Part shown: piece after piece, positions 8,973-19,373 of the stretch
How the letters are laid out: each line of letters starts with the position of its first letter
Numbering within the stretch: position 1 is the stretch's first letter
Source: Phycisphaerae bacterium
Lineage (GTDB): Bacteria; Planctomycetota; Phycisphaerae; SM23-33
Length of the DNA: 64,000 nt
Direction of reading: 5' to 3'
Assembly: GCA_030745875.1 (NCBI GenBank)
Contig: JASLNT010000059.1
Span: 124,001 to 188,000, forward strand
Notes under the pieces: generated by a model
The model's input: only the letters and a program-made list of their open reading frames with translations
The model's database searches: none
What the model was told of the DNA's origin: nothing
Translations under genes and position numbers: made by a program

Positions 8973-11900
8973 ATGCACGGCAAACCGAGAACAGTTGTAC
9001 TGATGTTTGTAATGTTCGGGATGGTTACAGCGGCGTTGGCGGCGGTTCCGGATGCTCGCCAGCCGATGGTCGGATCGGACGTTGTATTCGAGGAGGTCGA
9101 CGGCGTCGTGGCGGTAGAGGCTGAGCACTTCCAGAGACAGACGCTTAACAAGGTCCGCAGTTGGTACATCTTCACGCCCGATCAGCGGCCGAAAATAGAT
9201 CCCGACGGTGATCCTGCGCATCTTGTCGGCGCAAGCGGCGGGGCGTATGTTGAGATACTGCCCGACACTCGCCGCAGTCACGCCGACAAACTCATCGCAG
9301 GTAAGAACTTCAGCAACGAACCGGGCAGGATGGCGGTCCTGCACTACAACGTGCACTTCAACACGCCGGGCAAATACTACGTCTGGGCGAGAATATTCTC
9401 GACCAATAGCGAGGACAACGGCATGCACGCGGGCATCGACGGGACCTGGCCCCAGACGGGCAGGCGCATGCAGTGGATCGGCAAGCGAAAGTGGGTTTGG
9501 GGCAGCAAGCAACGGACCGCCAAGCAGCACACCGGTGAAAAACACAAGCTGTTTCTCAATATCGACAAGCCCGGCCGGCACGTGATTTCGTTCGCCATGC
9601 GCGAAGACGGAACCGAGTTCGACAAGTGGATGATGATTCGGGAGAAAAAAGAGGCTGTTAACGGGACCGGTCCGAAGACGCGAGTCAGGAAAGGCAAGCT
9701 GCCCAAACCTTTTGCCGCAGTGAAGTCCGCAGATAAGCCCAAATCTCCGGCGGTCGATCAAAAAGGAGGAACGTCCTCCCGTAAATTACCCGCCGGATCG
9801 GTGATTGTCGACGCCGGGCGTTTTGCCATCGGCGGTTCAAACTACTATCTGGACAGGGGCAAATGGCTGGCGATCAATCCGGAACAGCACAAGTCTGCTC
9901 GGGCTCAGACCAAACTGTCGATCCCCGCCGGACAGTATCATGTGACATTGTACGCGGTGGGGGAGAACGATGGGAAGAGTAATTTCGAGCTGTTGGTCGG
10001 CGGCAGGAATCTGGGGACTTTCATCTGCCCGCTGGCGGGCGGCACGTACGCCGAAGGACCGGAGTTCACCAGGACCTGGCCGAAAGTCAAAGTGGACAAG
10101 AACGCGACGTTGGAGGTCCGCTCGCAGATTGCTTCGGTCGACGGGAAGGAATACAGCCGCGCCCGCGTGGCGAAAGTCACATTCGTGCCTTCAGGCTCCA
10201 AACAGGCCGGGGCTTTAACTTTCTCCGCGACAAAACCCGCCGCCAAGACCAAAGCTTCGGCGGCGCCTGAACGGATTTCGGGCGAACCGCTGGTTCTTCC
10301 TCGCAAACCGGACGGTTCGGGCGCCGTGAGAGTTTCCGGTGAATTGAAACAGTGGCACAAGGTTACTCTGACGCTGGACGGACCGTTCGTTCACGAGCGG
10401 GACAATGCGCCGAATCCGTTCCTCGATTACCGGATGACGGTTGCGTTCAAGCACGAATCGGGCGCGCCGACCTATTCCGTGCCTGGCTATTTTGCGGCCG
10501 ATGGAAAGGCTGCCGACACCTCGGCCGAGTCGGGTGTGAAGTGGAGAGCGCATCTGTCCCCGGACAAGGCGGGGAAGTGGAGTTATCGCGTATCGTTCGT
10601 AAAGGGCAAGCAGGTTGCCGTTAGCGACGCGGCGGGGACTCCGTTGAAAGGATTTGACGGCAAGAGTGGAACGTTTACTGTCAACAAGACCGACAAGACC
10701 GGACGGGATCTACGCAGCAAGGGGCGCCTCCAGTACGTAGGAAAGCACCATTTGCGGTTTGCCGGAAGCGGGGAGTATTTTCTCAAGTGCGGCGCCGATG
10801 CGCCGGAGAACTTTCTGGCTTACCGGGACTTTGACGGGGCGTTCAAGAATGACGGTCACAAGGACAATCTGGTCAAGTCGTGGCGGGCTCACGTAAAAGA
10901 CTGGCGCGAGGGCGACCCTACGTGGCGGAACGGTAAGGGCAAAGGGATAATAGGCGCGGTCAACTATCTTGCGTCCGAGGGGCTGAATGCGTTTTCGTTC
11001 ATCACCATGAACATCGGCGGGGACGATAGGAACGTTTTTCCCTATACGACGTACCGCGATCGCACGCACCTGGATTGCTCGCGCCTCGACCAGTGGGAGA
11101 TCGTCCTGGCCCACGGTGAGCGGATGGGCATGTACCTGCACTTCAAGACCATGGAGACCGAGAATGAACTTTTGCTGGACGGGGGCGATCTCGGTCCGCA
11201 ACGGAAGCTCTACTACCGCGAGTTGATCGCGCGGTTCTCTCACCACATGGCGCTGAACTGGAACCTTGGCGAGGAGATCAACAACGCTTCGCATGCCCAG
11301 AAGGTCGCCTGGGCGAACTACTTCCGGACACATGATCCGTACCGACATAATATCGTCATCCACAACATGGGCAATCCTCACTACGACCTCTTGGGCAAAG
11401 CCTCGGCGTTGACGGGTTTCTCGCTGCAGACGAACAAGCCAAACTTTAGCCAAGTGCACAAACGCACGCTGGATTACATCAGGCGATCGGCGGCGGCGGG
11501 CAAGCCGTGGGTCGTCGCCTGCGACGAACCGGGCGATGCATCCCATTCGCTGCGCCCTGACAACGATGCCGGCTCCAGTCACACCGACGGCCGCAAGAAC
11601 GCCCTGTGGGGCAATATTATGGCCGGCGGAGCCGGGCTGGAGTTCTACTTCGGTTACAAACACGCTCATTCGGACCTTACCTGCCAGGACTATCGCAGCC
11701 GGGACAAGTTCTGGGATTACTGTCGCTTCGCACTGGAGTTCTTCAAAGACAACAACATTCCTTTCTGGGATATGACCAGCGCGGATGATCTGTTGAGTTC
11801 GAAAAAGACCGCGGATAATCGCTACTGCCTGGCGCAGACGGGGAAGTTGTACCTGGTGTACCTGCCGTCAGGCGGACCGGTGAAGCTGGACCTGAGCAAG

Positions 11901-12059
11901 ACCAAGGGCGTCTTTGTCGTACAATGGTGCAATCCCCGCAAGGGCGGCAAGCTCCGCGCCGGGTCCGTGAAGCAGGTATCCGGAGGCGGTTTGGCGGATA
12001 TCGGCAGGCCGCCGGCAGATCCGGGTGAGGATTGGCTGGCGGTGATCCGGCGGTCATGA
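8973..12059 (+). CDS. Exported DUF5060-type glycoside hydrolase-like protein
   Basis: A 1028-residue protein with a signal peptide (ends near VTAALAA) and GGGAG-like RBS. Residues about 40-235 form a carbohydrate-binding-like module (KYYVWARIFS, GRHVISFAMREDGTEFDKW) like those attached to plant-polysaccharide enzymes. A second beta-sandwich-like module follows at about 270-410. DUF5060 is visible at about 455-560 (KVTLTLDGPFVHERDNAPNPF, then KWSYRVSF). A TIM-barrel-like catalytic region spans about 590-950 (FLKCGADAPENFLAYRDFDG, MALNWNLGEEIN, WVVACDEPG), and the end resembles the collagen-binding-like C-terminal domain seen in related proteins. Glu in NLGEE and Asp/Glu in ACDEPG are candidate catalytic acids. 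Substrate unknown; a periplasmic or secreted glycosidase is the best reading. Confidence 0.85.
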   Translation: MHGKPRTVVLMFVMFGMVTAALAAVPDARQPMVGSDVVFEEVDGVVAVEAEHFQRQTLNKVRSWYIFTPDQRPKIDPDGDPAHLVGASGGAYVEILPDTRRSHADKLIAGKNFSNEPGRMAVLHYNVHFNTPGKYYVWARIFSTNSEDNGMHAGIDGTWPQTGRRMQWIGKRKWVWGSKQRTAKQHTGEKHKLFLNIDKPGRHVISFAMREDGTEFDKWMMIREKKEAVNGTGPKTRVRKGKLPKPFAAVKSADKPKSPAVDQKGGTSSRKLPAGSVIVDAGRFAIGGSNYYLDRGKWLAINPEQHKSARAQTKLSIPAGQYHVTLYAVGENDGKSNFELLVGGRNLGTFICPLAGGTYAEGPEFTRTWPKVKVDKNATLEVRSQIASVDGKEYSRARVAKVTFVPSGSKQAGALTFSATKPAAKTKASAAPERISGEPLVLPRKPDGSGAVRVSGELKQWHKVTLTLDGPFVHERDNAPNPFLDYRMTVAFKHESGAPTYSVPGYFAADGKAADTSAESGVKWRAHLSPDKAGKWSYRVSFVKGKQVAVSDAAGTPLKGFDGKSGTFTVNKTDKTGRDLRSKGRLQYVGKHHLRFAGSGEYFLKCGADAPENFLAYRDFDGAFKNDGHKDNLVKSWRAHVKDWREGDPTWRNGKGKGIIGAVNYLASEGLNAFSFITMNIGGDDRNVFPYTTYRDRTHLDCSRLDQWEIVLAHGERMGMYLHFKTMETENELLLDGGDLGPQRKLYYRELIARFSHHMALNWNLGEEINNASHAQKVAWANYFRTHDPYRHNIVIHNMGNPHYDLLGKASALTGFSLQTNKPNFSQVHKRTLDYIRRSAAAGKPWVVACDEPGDASHSLRPDNDAGSSHTDGRKNALWGNIMAGGAGLEFYFGYKHAHSDLTCQDYRSRDKFWDYCRFALEFFKDNNIPFWDMTSADDLLSSKKTADNRYCLAQTGKLYLVYLPSGGPVKLDLSKTKGVFVVQWCNPRKGGKLRAGSVKQVSGGGLADIGRPPADPGEDWLAVIRRS

Positions 12060-12092
12060 TCCCTTCGGTTGAAACTGAAGAACCGATCCGGT

Positions 12093-15000
12093 CTACGCGA
12101 GGATACGGTTGGCTGTGTCGAGCAGTTCGTCCGGGCTGAACGGTTTGATCAGCAGTTCGGCGTTGCAGTCCACTATTCCCTGGCGGACCAATTCGCTGTC
12201 GCCGTATCCGGATATGAACAACACCGCCATGTCCGGGCGGATTTCCTTCAGACTCCTGGCCAGTTCGACGCCGCTGTTTCCAGGCATGACCACGTCCGTG
12301 ATCAGCAAGTCGATCCGTCCTTCGTAATGCTCGCCGAGGGGCAGGGCTTGGCTGGCGTTTCCCGCAGATATGACGGTATGCCCGTCCTGGCGTAGTATCC
12401 AGACCAGCATGTCTCTTAGATTCTCGTCGTCTTCGACCGTCAGGATGACACGCGTAGCCTGATCGGTCGTCGCTGGCGAGTCGTCGTTCGACGCGATTCT
12501 CTTTGGCCCCTCGACTGTGCTTGGAAGGTAAATGGTGAAAGTCGAGCCGTGTCCAACTTCGCTGTCGACGGTTATGTATCCTCCGCTCTGTCTGACGAAA
12601 CCATAGACCATTGAAAGGCTCAAACCCGTGCCCGTGCCTACTGGTTTTGTTGTGAAGAACGGATCGAAGGAGTTTCGGCGTGTCTCGGCATCCATCCCGA
12701 CGCCCGTGTCGGATACGGATATTGCAACGTACTTGCCCGGCTGGGCGTCGATATTCCGGCGTGTGTGCCGGCTGTCGAACTCCGCGGGAGCGACGTCGAT
12801 TCTCAATTCCCCTCCGTCGGGCATGGCTTCGCCTGCGTTGGTCGCCAGATTAACCAGCATTTGCTCGAACTGTGTCGTGTCTATGGTGATGTTGTCAAGA
12901 TCGTCGGATCCGGAAACTAAAAGGCGCACCTTGTCACCGATCACATGCTTCAACGGATCACGCAGTTTGTCGATGATCGCCATTGGGGAGACGACTGTCG
13001 GGGCGAGCGTTTCTCTCCTGCTGAACGCCAGCATGTGTCCTGTAAGTCTCGATGAGCGTCTAGCTGCATCGAGTATGTGGTCAGCGTATCGGGCGTGATC
13101 GCTGTCGGCGTCCACGTGCGCCAGCAGCCATTCGGCGTAACCGCTGATTATTGTCAGTTCATTGCGGAAATCGTGTGCGATCCCTCCGGCGAGACGTCCG
13201 ATGGCTTCCATCTTCTGGGCCTGGCGGAGTTGGAGCTCCATATCTTTTTGTTCGGTGACGTCGAAGGCGTAATGAAGGTACAGATCATCGGAAACCGGAC
13301 TCCAATGGATGTCCCACGTTGTATCCATGAACTCGGCTTCAAGACGTTGCTCCTTGCCGGTAGCCTGCGTTTTGGGGGTAAGGCACCATGGGCATGGGCT
13401 CTCTCGCCGCATCCATGAACTCCAGCACGTTTCCCCTGGAACGGCTCCGGCTTTTGCTGCGGCTTTATTAACAGCTACTATCTCCAGTGTCTGCGGCCTT
13501 ACGAGCATGGCAATACATGGGAGACTGTCCAGGAGCATCTGGTTTATTCTCGCCTCTTCGGCTGCTTCCGCTTCGGCGTGTTTGCGATCGGTGATATTGT
13601 GCAGGGTTACGAAAACCTGATGGGGCTCTTTTTCCCCAGGCCTGAACTGCGGAGTAGCGTTTATGTTCAACCAGACGTAATCTTCCTTCTGCGGATTGTA
13701 GATTCCGGCGACTGCATTCTTAACGGCCTCGCCCGTCTTCAATGCTGCGATTGAGGGATGCCGCTGAAAGGGATATTCCGAGCCGTCTTCACGGATCATT
13801 TTCCAGAGAGGCTCGTGGTATCCTCTTTCCAGGAATTCGTCGCGAGAAAGACCGAACATTCCCAGAGCCGCCTCATTGACGTCTATGAGCGTTCCGTCCT
13901 TTCTTTGATAGAACACACCTTGCGCCATGTTTTCAAACAGTGTTCGGTACTTCTGTTCGTTCTGACGCAGCGCCTCTTCGGTCTGCTTAAGCTCGGTGAT
14001 GTCGGTAAGCGTTCCTATGAAACCTGTTGTTTGTTCGGATGAATCCGTGAGCCTGGCCGCGGAACTTGAGACCCATGTAATGTCTCCTTCCGTGGAGACG
14101 AATCGGAACTCTCCGCGGAAATCCGATTCACCTCGCACCGTTCTAAGCCACGCTTCTTTTGTATGCTTGCGATCGGCGGGATGAACCGCCTGGATCCAAC
14201 CGTCGCCGTGGTGGACCTTGGGCGCCAGGCCCGTTATCTGACATATCTTCCGGTTAATGTAGATCCCGCCGCCCTGGGGGTCCGCCTGGAATATTCCCTC
14301 TGGAGCGGACATCGCAAGGGCCCGGAATCGTTCTTCGCTTTCCCTCAGGGCCTGTTCAGCTCGTTTGCGTTCGGTGATGTCTTGCCCGACGGCCAGAATG
14401 CCCACTATGCGACCGGTCTCGTCCTTCAGCGTCTTGTCGTACCACTCGATCAGTCGCTCTTGCCCGGATTTGGTCAGGATAGCGTTTACGTTGCCGTGCG
14501 TCTGGATATCGCCAATCGCATTGAGGAAGAGCTCTCGGATGTGATCATGATCCTTTTGCGGCAGGAACGTGCTGAACCAGTCCTTACCGCGAACTTCATC
14601 CAGGCGATAGCCCGAGATGTCCTCCATGTACTGGTTGAAGCGAACTATCCGCGCGTTGGTGTCGAGAACAAGGACTATCGCCTGGGCCGTATCGATCATG
14701 CCTTCAGCGAAGTCCCTTTCCTCCCGCAACCGCTTCTCCAGTTGCTTGCGTTCGGTCATGTCGCGAGCCACGCCCTGGACCGCACCGGTTTCCGGATCGA
14801 CAATGCGGGCGCTTATTTCAACGTCAATCAACGCTCCGTTCGCTCCGATGAAAACCGACTCGAAGCGAATGGACTCCCGATCGCCAATGTCCTTCATGGC
14901 TTTGTGGGCTCTGTCCAATTCGCTTTCGGGATGCAGCGACGGGACGGACATGGTCAGCAACCGATCCCTCGTGTATCCGAGCATCTCGCAGGCCCTGGAG

Positions 15001-15479
15001 TTGACGTCGAGTATCTTCCCGTCGGGCGCGTGCACAAAGATCGCGTCGTTGGACTGCTCGAAAAGGCGTCGGTATCTGTCCTCGCTTTTCTTCAACCGGA
15101 GGATGAACGATATCCGTGCGATCAGTTCAGCGTCCTCGAACGGCATGCGGATGACATCATCGGCTCCGGCGTCCAATTCGGTCGACTTCTGTTCTGCGCT
15201 CGCGTCGCGGGCCGTCATCAGGAGAATCGGAATGTTGCTGGTCGTCTGGTCGGCCTTCAGGCGGCGGCAGATATCCAGCCCGTCCGCCTGCGATGTTCGC
15301 ACGTCAATCAGCACAATATCGAGAGGCGTCCGGTTTGCTGTCGACAGGGCTCGGTCAGCGCAATCGGCGGTTCGTACGGCGCATCCGGGCAGGTGGCCGG
15401 TTATCGCCTCCTCAAGGGCTGGTAAGGCGCCAGAGGCGCCTCCCGCCACCAGTATCGTTGTCTCGTCGCGTACAGCCAT
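12093..15479 (-). CDS. Hybrid sensor histidine kinase/response regulator with five PAS domains
   Basis: A 1128-residue cytoplasmic protein without transmembrane segments. Order: N-terminal receiver (phospho-acceptor Asp in IVLIDVRT), five PAS domains, HisKA dimerisation/phosphoacceptor domain (H-box [12 protein letters not shown]), HATPase ([42 protein letters not shown]), and a C-terminal receiver ([13 protein letters not shown], with Lys in IKPFS). The fifth PAS contains a Cys/Trp-rich stretch (C-W-S-S-W-x7-C-P-W-C), possibly a redox or metal site. The ATG at 15479 is chosen over a TTG at 15512: the receiver begins directly after it and GGGGATAAAG lies upstream. Two receivers with one kinase suggest an intramolecular phosphorelay. 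No DNA-binding output partner is next to it; its targets are unknown. Confidence 0.93.
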   Translation of the reverse strand: MAVRDETTILVAGGASGALPALEEAITGHLPGCAVRTADCADRALSTANRTPLDIVLIDVRTSQADGLDICRRLKADQTTSNIPILLMTARDASAEQKSTELDAGADDVIRMPFEDAELIARISFILRLKKSEDRYRRLFEQSNDAIFVHAPDGKILDVNSRACEMLGYTRDRLLTMSVPSLHPESELDRAHKAMKDIGDRESIRFESVFIGANGALIDVEISARIVDPETGAVQGVARDMTERKQLEKRLREERDFAEGMIDTAQAIVLVLDTNARIVRFNQYMEDISGYRLDEVRGKDWFSTFLPQKDHDHIRELFLNAIGDIQTHGNVNAILTKSGQERLIEWYDKTLKDETGRIVGILAVGQDITERKRAEQALRESEERFRALAMSAPEGIFQADPQGGGIYINRKICQITGLAPKVHHGDGWIQAVHPADRKHTKEAWLRTVRGESDFRGEFRFVSTEGDITWVSSSAARLTDSSEQTTGFIGTLTDITELKQTEEALRQNEQKYRTLFENMAQGVFYQRKDGTLIDVNEAALGMFGLSRDEFLERGYHEPLWKMIREDGSEYPFQRHPSIAALKTGEAVKNAVAGIYNPQKEDYVWLNINATPQFRPGEKEPHQVFVTLHNITDRKHAEAEAAEEARINQMLLDSLPCIAMLVRPQTLEIVAVNKAAAKAGAVPGETCWSSWMRRESPCPWCLTPKTQATGKEQRLEAEFMDTTWDIHWSPVSDDLYLHYAFDVTEQKDMELQLRQAQKMEAIGRLAGGIAHDFRNELTIISGYAEWLLAHVDADSDHARYADHILDAARRSSRLTGHMLAFSRRETLAPTVVSPMAIIDKLRDPLKHVIGDKVRLLVSGSDDLDNITIDTTQFEQMLVNLATNAGEAMPDGGELRIDVAPAEFDSRHTRRNIDAQPGKYVAISVSDTGVGMDAETRRNSFDPFFTTKPVGTGTGLSLSMVYGFVRQSGGYITVDSEVGHGSTFTIYLPSTVEGPKRIASNDDSPATTDQATRVILTVEDDENLRDMLVWILRQDGHTVISAGNASQALPLGEHYEGRIDLLITDVVMPGNSGVELARSLKEIRPDMAVLFISGYGDSELVRQGIVDCNAELLIKPFSPDELLDTANRILA

Positions 15480-15804
15480 CTTTATCCCCACGCCCGAATC
15501 CCATTGAAACAATGCCCATCACATCTCAATTGGCGCTGTCAATACATCGGATCGACAACTTTACAACTCTCTCACGTCTCAATTGTTGTCGGAGGATGGG
15601 GGGGCAGTCAAGTATAAACTTACGTTCATGAACAGATGTAAGTCATGGAATATGGTGCAATTACTGATCTATTGACCGAGTCGGTACGCCCGGGGCGACT
15701 CCCGGCGGAACTGAAAACTGCGTTGATGTCGATAAGACAGGCGGTACAATCAACGCTTTGCCCGTCGGATCGGCCGGGCCGGTACAGTCCTGGAGAAGCA
15801 AACG
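15480..15804. other. Intergenic region between the histidine kinase and UroD-family gene
   Basis: This 325-base divergent intergenic stretch holds no credible gene. It contains a 7-bp inverted repeat CGACAAC (15553-15559) and GTTGTCG (15585-15591) with a 25-base spacer, a G-run near 15596-15605, and a candidate promoter for the rightward gene listed separately. Confidence 0.5.
15723..15750 (+). promoter_or_regulatory. Candidate sigma70-type promoter for the UroD-family gene
   Basis: TTGATG at 15723-15728 and TACAAT at 15745-15750 are separated by 16 bases, a near-consensus vegetative promoter about 55 bases upstream of the ATG. Identified by eye only. Confidence 0.4.
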
Positions 15805-16935
15805 ATGAGTATGACCAGCCGTCAGCGTGTGGAAATCGCTTTGGACCATCGCGAACCCGACAGGGTTCCCCTGGACCTGACTATCGTCGCCAGACCCTAT
15901 AAGGAGTTGATCGAATACCTGAACATCTCTGACGATTACTGGTGGGACGACTGGGCGCATGTCTTTCCCACGCCTGAAGTGCTCGAGAAGCTCAATGTGG
16001 ATGTTTTTCACATTCCTTACGGGATTACGGTCCCGGAGATGTGGGACAAGCATTGCGAGTTCTTCAAGGATGAGTGGGGATACACCAAGCAGCGCATCGA
16101 TGACGGCAAGGGCGGATTTCTTTACCAGATGATCGATCACCCTCTGGCGGGGGCCCAGAGTGTTGACGATATTATGGACTACGACTGGCCGGACATGGAC
16201 GAACCGCGAGTCGAAGGGCTCGAGGAATATGTCCGCCGGTTATACAACGAAACCGACTTCGCGCTGACGTTGACGTTTGGAGGCAACATATTCGAGCTGT
16301 CGCACTATCTTCGGGGCATGGAGAACTTCTTCATTGATCTGATCGCCAATCCCGAGATGGCGTGTGCGGTGATGGATAAGATACTGGAAATCCGTCTGCA
16401 CAGGGACAAGCAGGTCCTCCAGGCCGTCGGGAAGTACCTGACGTATTTTCGATTCCAGGGCGAAGACCTCGGTTCGCAAAGAAGCCCGCTGATTTCTCCC
16501 GACACGTTCAGGGAGTTGGTCAAGCCCAGACTCCAGACCGAATGGCGGGCCGCCAAAGCCGAATACCTGATCCACAATCCCAAGGGCAAGATCTCCGTGC
16601 ATTCCTGCGGCGCCGTGTTCGATTTTATGGAGGACTTCATCGAGATGGGCGCCGATATGCTGAACCCCGTCCAACCCAATGCGGTCGGCATGGACACCGA
16701 ACTGATAAAGAAGACGTTCGGCGAGAGGCTCTGCTTTCACGGCGCCGTCAACACGCAGGACGCCCTGTCGAACGGAACCGTATTGGACATCGTGCAGGAA
16801 GTTAAAACTCGCATAGAACACCTCGCTCCTGGGGGCGGGTACATACTCTCGCCATCGCACAACATACAGTCGGGCGTAGCGCCGGAAAAAATCATCGCCA
16901 TGTACGCCGCCGCCGTGGAGTTCGGACGGTATTAG
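15805..16935 (+). CDS. Uroporphyrinogen decarboxylase-family protein, possibly a methyltransferase
   Basis: A 376-residue TIM-barrel protein starting MSMTSRQRVEIALDHREPDRVP, a typical opening of the URO-D superfamily. The motif HSCGAV near residue 265 and the late LSPSHNIQSG segment match the subset related to MtaA/CmuA cobalamin-dependent methyltransferases, where a His-x-Cys contributes to zinc binding, more than true HemE. No other haem-synthesis genes are nearby and a carbohydrate operon lies next to it, so porphyrin decarboxylation is unlikely. A role in one-carbon or methoxy-group transfer is an inference. GGAGA lies upstream of the ATG. Its TAG stop overlaps the TAA stop of the convergent epimerase gene (shared TTAG). 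Confidence 0.8.
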   Translation: MSMTSRQRVEIALDHREPDRVPLDLTIVARPYKELIEYLNISDDYWWDDWAHVFPTPEVLEKLNVDVFHIPYGITVPEMWDKHCEFFKDEWGYTKQRIDDGKGGFLYQMIDHPLAGAQSVDDIMDYDWPDMDEPRVEGLEEYVRRLYNETDFALTLTFGGNIFELSHYLRGMENFFIDLIANPEMACAVMDKILEIRLHRDKQVLQAVGKYLTYFRFQGEDLGSQRSPLISPDTFRELVKPRLQTEWRAAKAEYLIHNPKGKISVHSCGAVFDFMEDFIEMGADMLNPVQPNAVGMDTELIKKTFGERLCFHGAVNTQDALSNGTVLDIVQEVKTRIEHLAPGGGYILSPSHNIQSGVAPEKIIAMYAAAVEFGRY

Positions 16936-17762
16936 ATCCTGTCTTTGACGAATTGCAGTGCGGATCGGATGATGTCTGTGCTGTCAGGTGAGTCTTCGTT
17001 CCACATTTCTATGACGCATGGCGCCGAGCAGTTCATTTTCCTCAGGACGGCGAACATGCTGTCGAAGTCGACGGTTCCGTCCTGCATATTCACGTTTCGA
17101 TATTGCCCCGGTCGGGTGTCTTTGACGTGCAGGCCGATGATGCGGTCTTGGGCTTTGGGCATCTCGGTCAGATAGTCCACCTCTTGAGCGCTCAGGTTGC
17201 CGAAGTCGGGATACATTTCCAGGCATGGCGAATCTATTGCGTTGATAATATCCATGCACTGGGCGATCGTTCTGGACATTTCCGCGTCAACGTTCTCCAA
17301 TCCGAGCATCACGTCATGCTCCTCGGCCAGGGTCGCGATTGTCCGCAGGCCGCGCCTGAATCTCGCATATGTTTCGGCGGAGGATTGCTCGTAGAACACG
17401 TCGTATCCGGCGATCTGCAGTACTTTCAGCCCGGTGTTGTTGGCGAAATCGAGCGTTTTCTTCGTCAGTTCGATACTGCGGGCGGCTAGACGATCGTCCA
17501 TGCTGCCGAGAGGAAACTTCCGATGCGCGCTGAGGCAGAGCGAGTGCATTGACAGCCCGTTATCCCGCGCGATAGCGGCCAGTTCCCGAGCTTTGGAAGG
17601 GGCGAGGTCCACGCGGGCGATTCTCTCTTCGTCTTCATCGATGCACAACTCGACGAAGTCGAAGCCTGCGGCTTTGGCGGATTTCGTTTTCTGATCCCAG
17701 CTGCTTGTTCCAGGCAGGGCCTTTTCGTAAATCCCGAACAGTCTTCCATCTGCGGTATTCAC
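16932..17762 (-). CDS. L-xylulose-5-phosphate 3-epimerase (UlaE/SgbU-like)
   Basis: A 276-residue TIM-barrel protein close to E. coli UlaE throughout (FGIYEKALPG, CLSAHRKFPLGS, AGYDVFYEQ, MYPDFGNLSA, GLHVKDTRPGQYRNV, VIEMWNE). The four metal ligands of the family are present: Glu in LGLENVD, Asp in YPDFGN, His in LHVKD and Glu in IEMWNE. The family interconverts L-xylulose 5-phosphate and L-ribulose 5-phosphate. The start is a GTG at 17762, two bases after the stop of the kinase gene, with AGGAAG at 17773-17778 inside the kinase 3' end, so translation is probably coupled. The length fits the family (about 284). A longer frame to 17837 would run into the kinase and adds no conserved sequence. 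Confidence 0.9.
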   Translation of the reverse strand: MNTADGRLFGIYEKALPGTSSWDQKTKSAKAAGFDFVELCIDEDEERIARVDLAPSKARELAAIARDNGLSMHSLCLSAHRKFPLGSMDDRLAARSIELTKKTLDFANNTGLKVLQIAGYDVFYEQSSAETYARFRRGLRTIATLAEEHDVMLGLENVDAEMSRTIAQCMDIINAIDSPCLEMYPDFGNLSAQEVDYLTEMPKAQDRIIGLHVKDTRPGQYRNVNMQDGTVDFDSMFAVLRKMNCSAPCVIEMWNEDSPDSTDIIRSALQFVKDRI

Positions 17763-17764
17763 AG

Positions 17765-19312
17765 TTAATTGGCTTCCTGCATTCTGGACAATCTTGCATA
17801 GGCTCCGTTTTTGTCCAGTGCGTTGTATATGTCGCAATACACGCCGTACAATTCTTCGAATACTTTCACGTTTTTGGGGATTGGTTCATATCTCTTGTCG
17901 AACTTCACCAGGTCGTCGGCGGCTTCTCTTGCGTCCTTGTATAACCCCACGCCGACGGCCGCACACATCGCCGACCCCAGCGACCCGGCGTCTTTGACCT
18001 TCAACGTTTCAGTCGGCATGTCGTAGGCGTCGGCCTGTATCTGGTTCCATATCTCCGACTTGGTCGCCCCGCCGATTATGCGGGCGGTGTCAACTTGTAT
18101 GTTGTTGGCCTTGATGCTGTGGATGATGTCTTTCTGTTCCAGAGCGATCCCTTCCATGCACGCCCGGGCCATATGGGCCTTGCCGTGCGAGAAAGTCAGG
18201 CCGACGAACATGCCGCGTGCGTCGAGATTCCACCTGGGAGACGCCGCCGCCGCCAGGTGCGGCATGCACAGCAGCCCGCCGGAGCCTACCGGAACGTCGG
18301 CGATCATTTCGTTGAGTTTTGCGTATACGTCCGTGCCGTCCGCTTCGGCCTGGGCCTTTTCGAGCGTCGCGATTTCATCCCTGAACCACCTGAAAACGCC
18401 CGCCGCTCCGTTCTGCAGGCCCTCGAACTGCCACTTACCGTGCAGTGCGTGATTGCATATTATCGTTTGCCCGCTCGGGTCCCTGTACTTCTTGTCCAGG
18501 AACGCCACCGCCATTCCGCCCGTGCCCAGAGACACCGAAAGCATCCCCGGATACACCACGCCGGCTCCGATTGCGGCGCTGTTCTGGTCGCCTATCCCCA
18601 TGCAGATCGGCGTGCCTTCGAGGAAGCCGCTGCGCTCGGCGGCTTGTTTGGATATTCCGCCAACGTGGGTCCCGGAAGGGAGCACCTTGGCCATCATGTC
18701 TCTATCGATGCCGAACGTGTCGATGATCTTGTCGCTCCAGCATAGATTGTCGGTGTCCCAATATCCCGACAGTGCGATTCCGGACTCATCGGTGTAGTAG
18801 TCATCGGCGCCCATCGCCTTCAGGATCACATCCTGGAGTTGTACGTGCTTCTTGGTCTTGTCCCAGAGTTCGGGCTCCTTGTTCCTTACGTACAGGATTT
18901 TCGGGAGCAGCCATGTCGGCGTGTTCGGCATGCCCGTTATTCTGTAATATTCGTCACTGCCGAGCTTGCTGTCGATTTCCGCCACTTCCTCAGCCGTGCG
19001 GTTATCCTGCCACGAGATCATCTTCAACGGTTTGTCATCGTGACCGACGAACACGCAGCACGCTCTCTGTGAAGACGCCGCGATCGACGCTATCTCCGCC
19101 GGATCTATACCGCCCTTCTTCAACGCCTGCCGGTTGGTGGTGAACACGGCCTCGATCAATTCTTCGGCGTCCTGCTCAACCCAGTTCGGCTGGGGGTAGT
19201 GACATGTATACTCGGTGTACCCCACGCTCACTATCTGTCCCTGGCAATCGAAAATGATTGTTTTCGTTCCAGTGGTGCCCACGTCGATCCCGACAAGATA
19301 CCTACCTGCCAT
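17765..19312 (-). CDS. FGGY-family carbohydrate kinase (xylulokinase/L-xylulose kinase-like)
   Basis: A 515-residue sugar kinase. The N-terminal phosphate loop GIDVGTTGTKTIIFD, the central GIGDQNSAAIGAG with the catalytic-type Asp, and the C-terminal IIGGATKSEIWNQIQAD are the FGGY signatures and place it near XylB/LyxK. AAGGAG sits 5 bases before the ATG. It is the middle gene of a minus-strand operon: GH127 arabinofuranosidase, this kinase (61-base gap), then the epimerase (2-base gap). Because the partner epimerase works on L-xylulose and L-ribulose 5-phosphates, the substrate may be L-ribulose or L-xylulose rather than D-xylulose; sequence alone does not decide. Confidence 0.88.
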   Translation of the reverse strand: MAGRYLVGIDVGTTGTKTIIFDCQGQIVSVGYTEYTCHYPQPNWVEQDAEELIEAVFTTNRQALKKGGIDPAEIASIAASSQRACCVFVGHDDKPLKMISWQDNRTAEEVAEIDSKLGSDEYYRITGMPNTPTWLLPKILYVRNKEPELWDKTKKHVQLQDVILKAMGADDYYTDESGIALSGYWDTDNLCWSDKIIDTFGIDRDMMAKVLPSGTHVGGISKQAAERSGFLEGTPICMGIGDQNSAAIGAGVVYPGMLSVSLGTGGMAVAFLDKKYRDPSGQTIICNHALHGKWQFEGLQNGAAGVFRWFRDEIATLEKAQAEADGTDVYAKLNEMIADVPVGSGGLLCMPHLAAAASPRWNLDARGMFVGLTFSHGKAHMARACMEGIALEQKDIIHSIKANNIQVDTARIIGGATKSEIWNQIQADAYDMPTETLKVKDAGSLGSAMCAAVGVGLYKDAREAADDLVKFDKRYEPIPKNVKVFEELYGVYCDIYNALDKNGAYARLSRMQEAN

Positions 19313-19373
19313 AATAGCTCCTTAGATCATTCGAAACGCTGTTTACGCGTCATGATTCCGTCGCTTGAGTCGC

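Noticed and set aside
12060..12092. CTTCGG/CTGAAG hairpin as a terminator between the DUF5060 and histidine kinase genes
   Set aside because: The stem is only six pairs with a wobble and no T-run follows.
14163..15425. Plus-strand frame of 420 residues inside the histidine kinase
   Set aside because: It is antisense to PAS domains with clear motifs; no homology or RBS.
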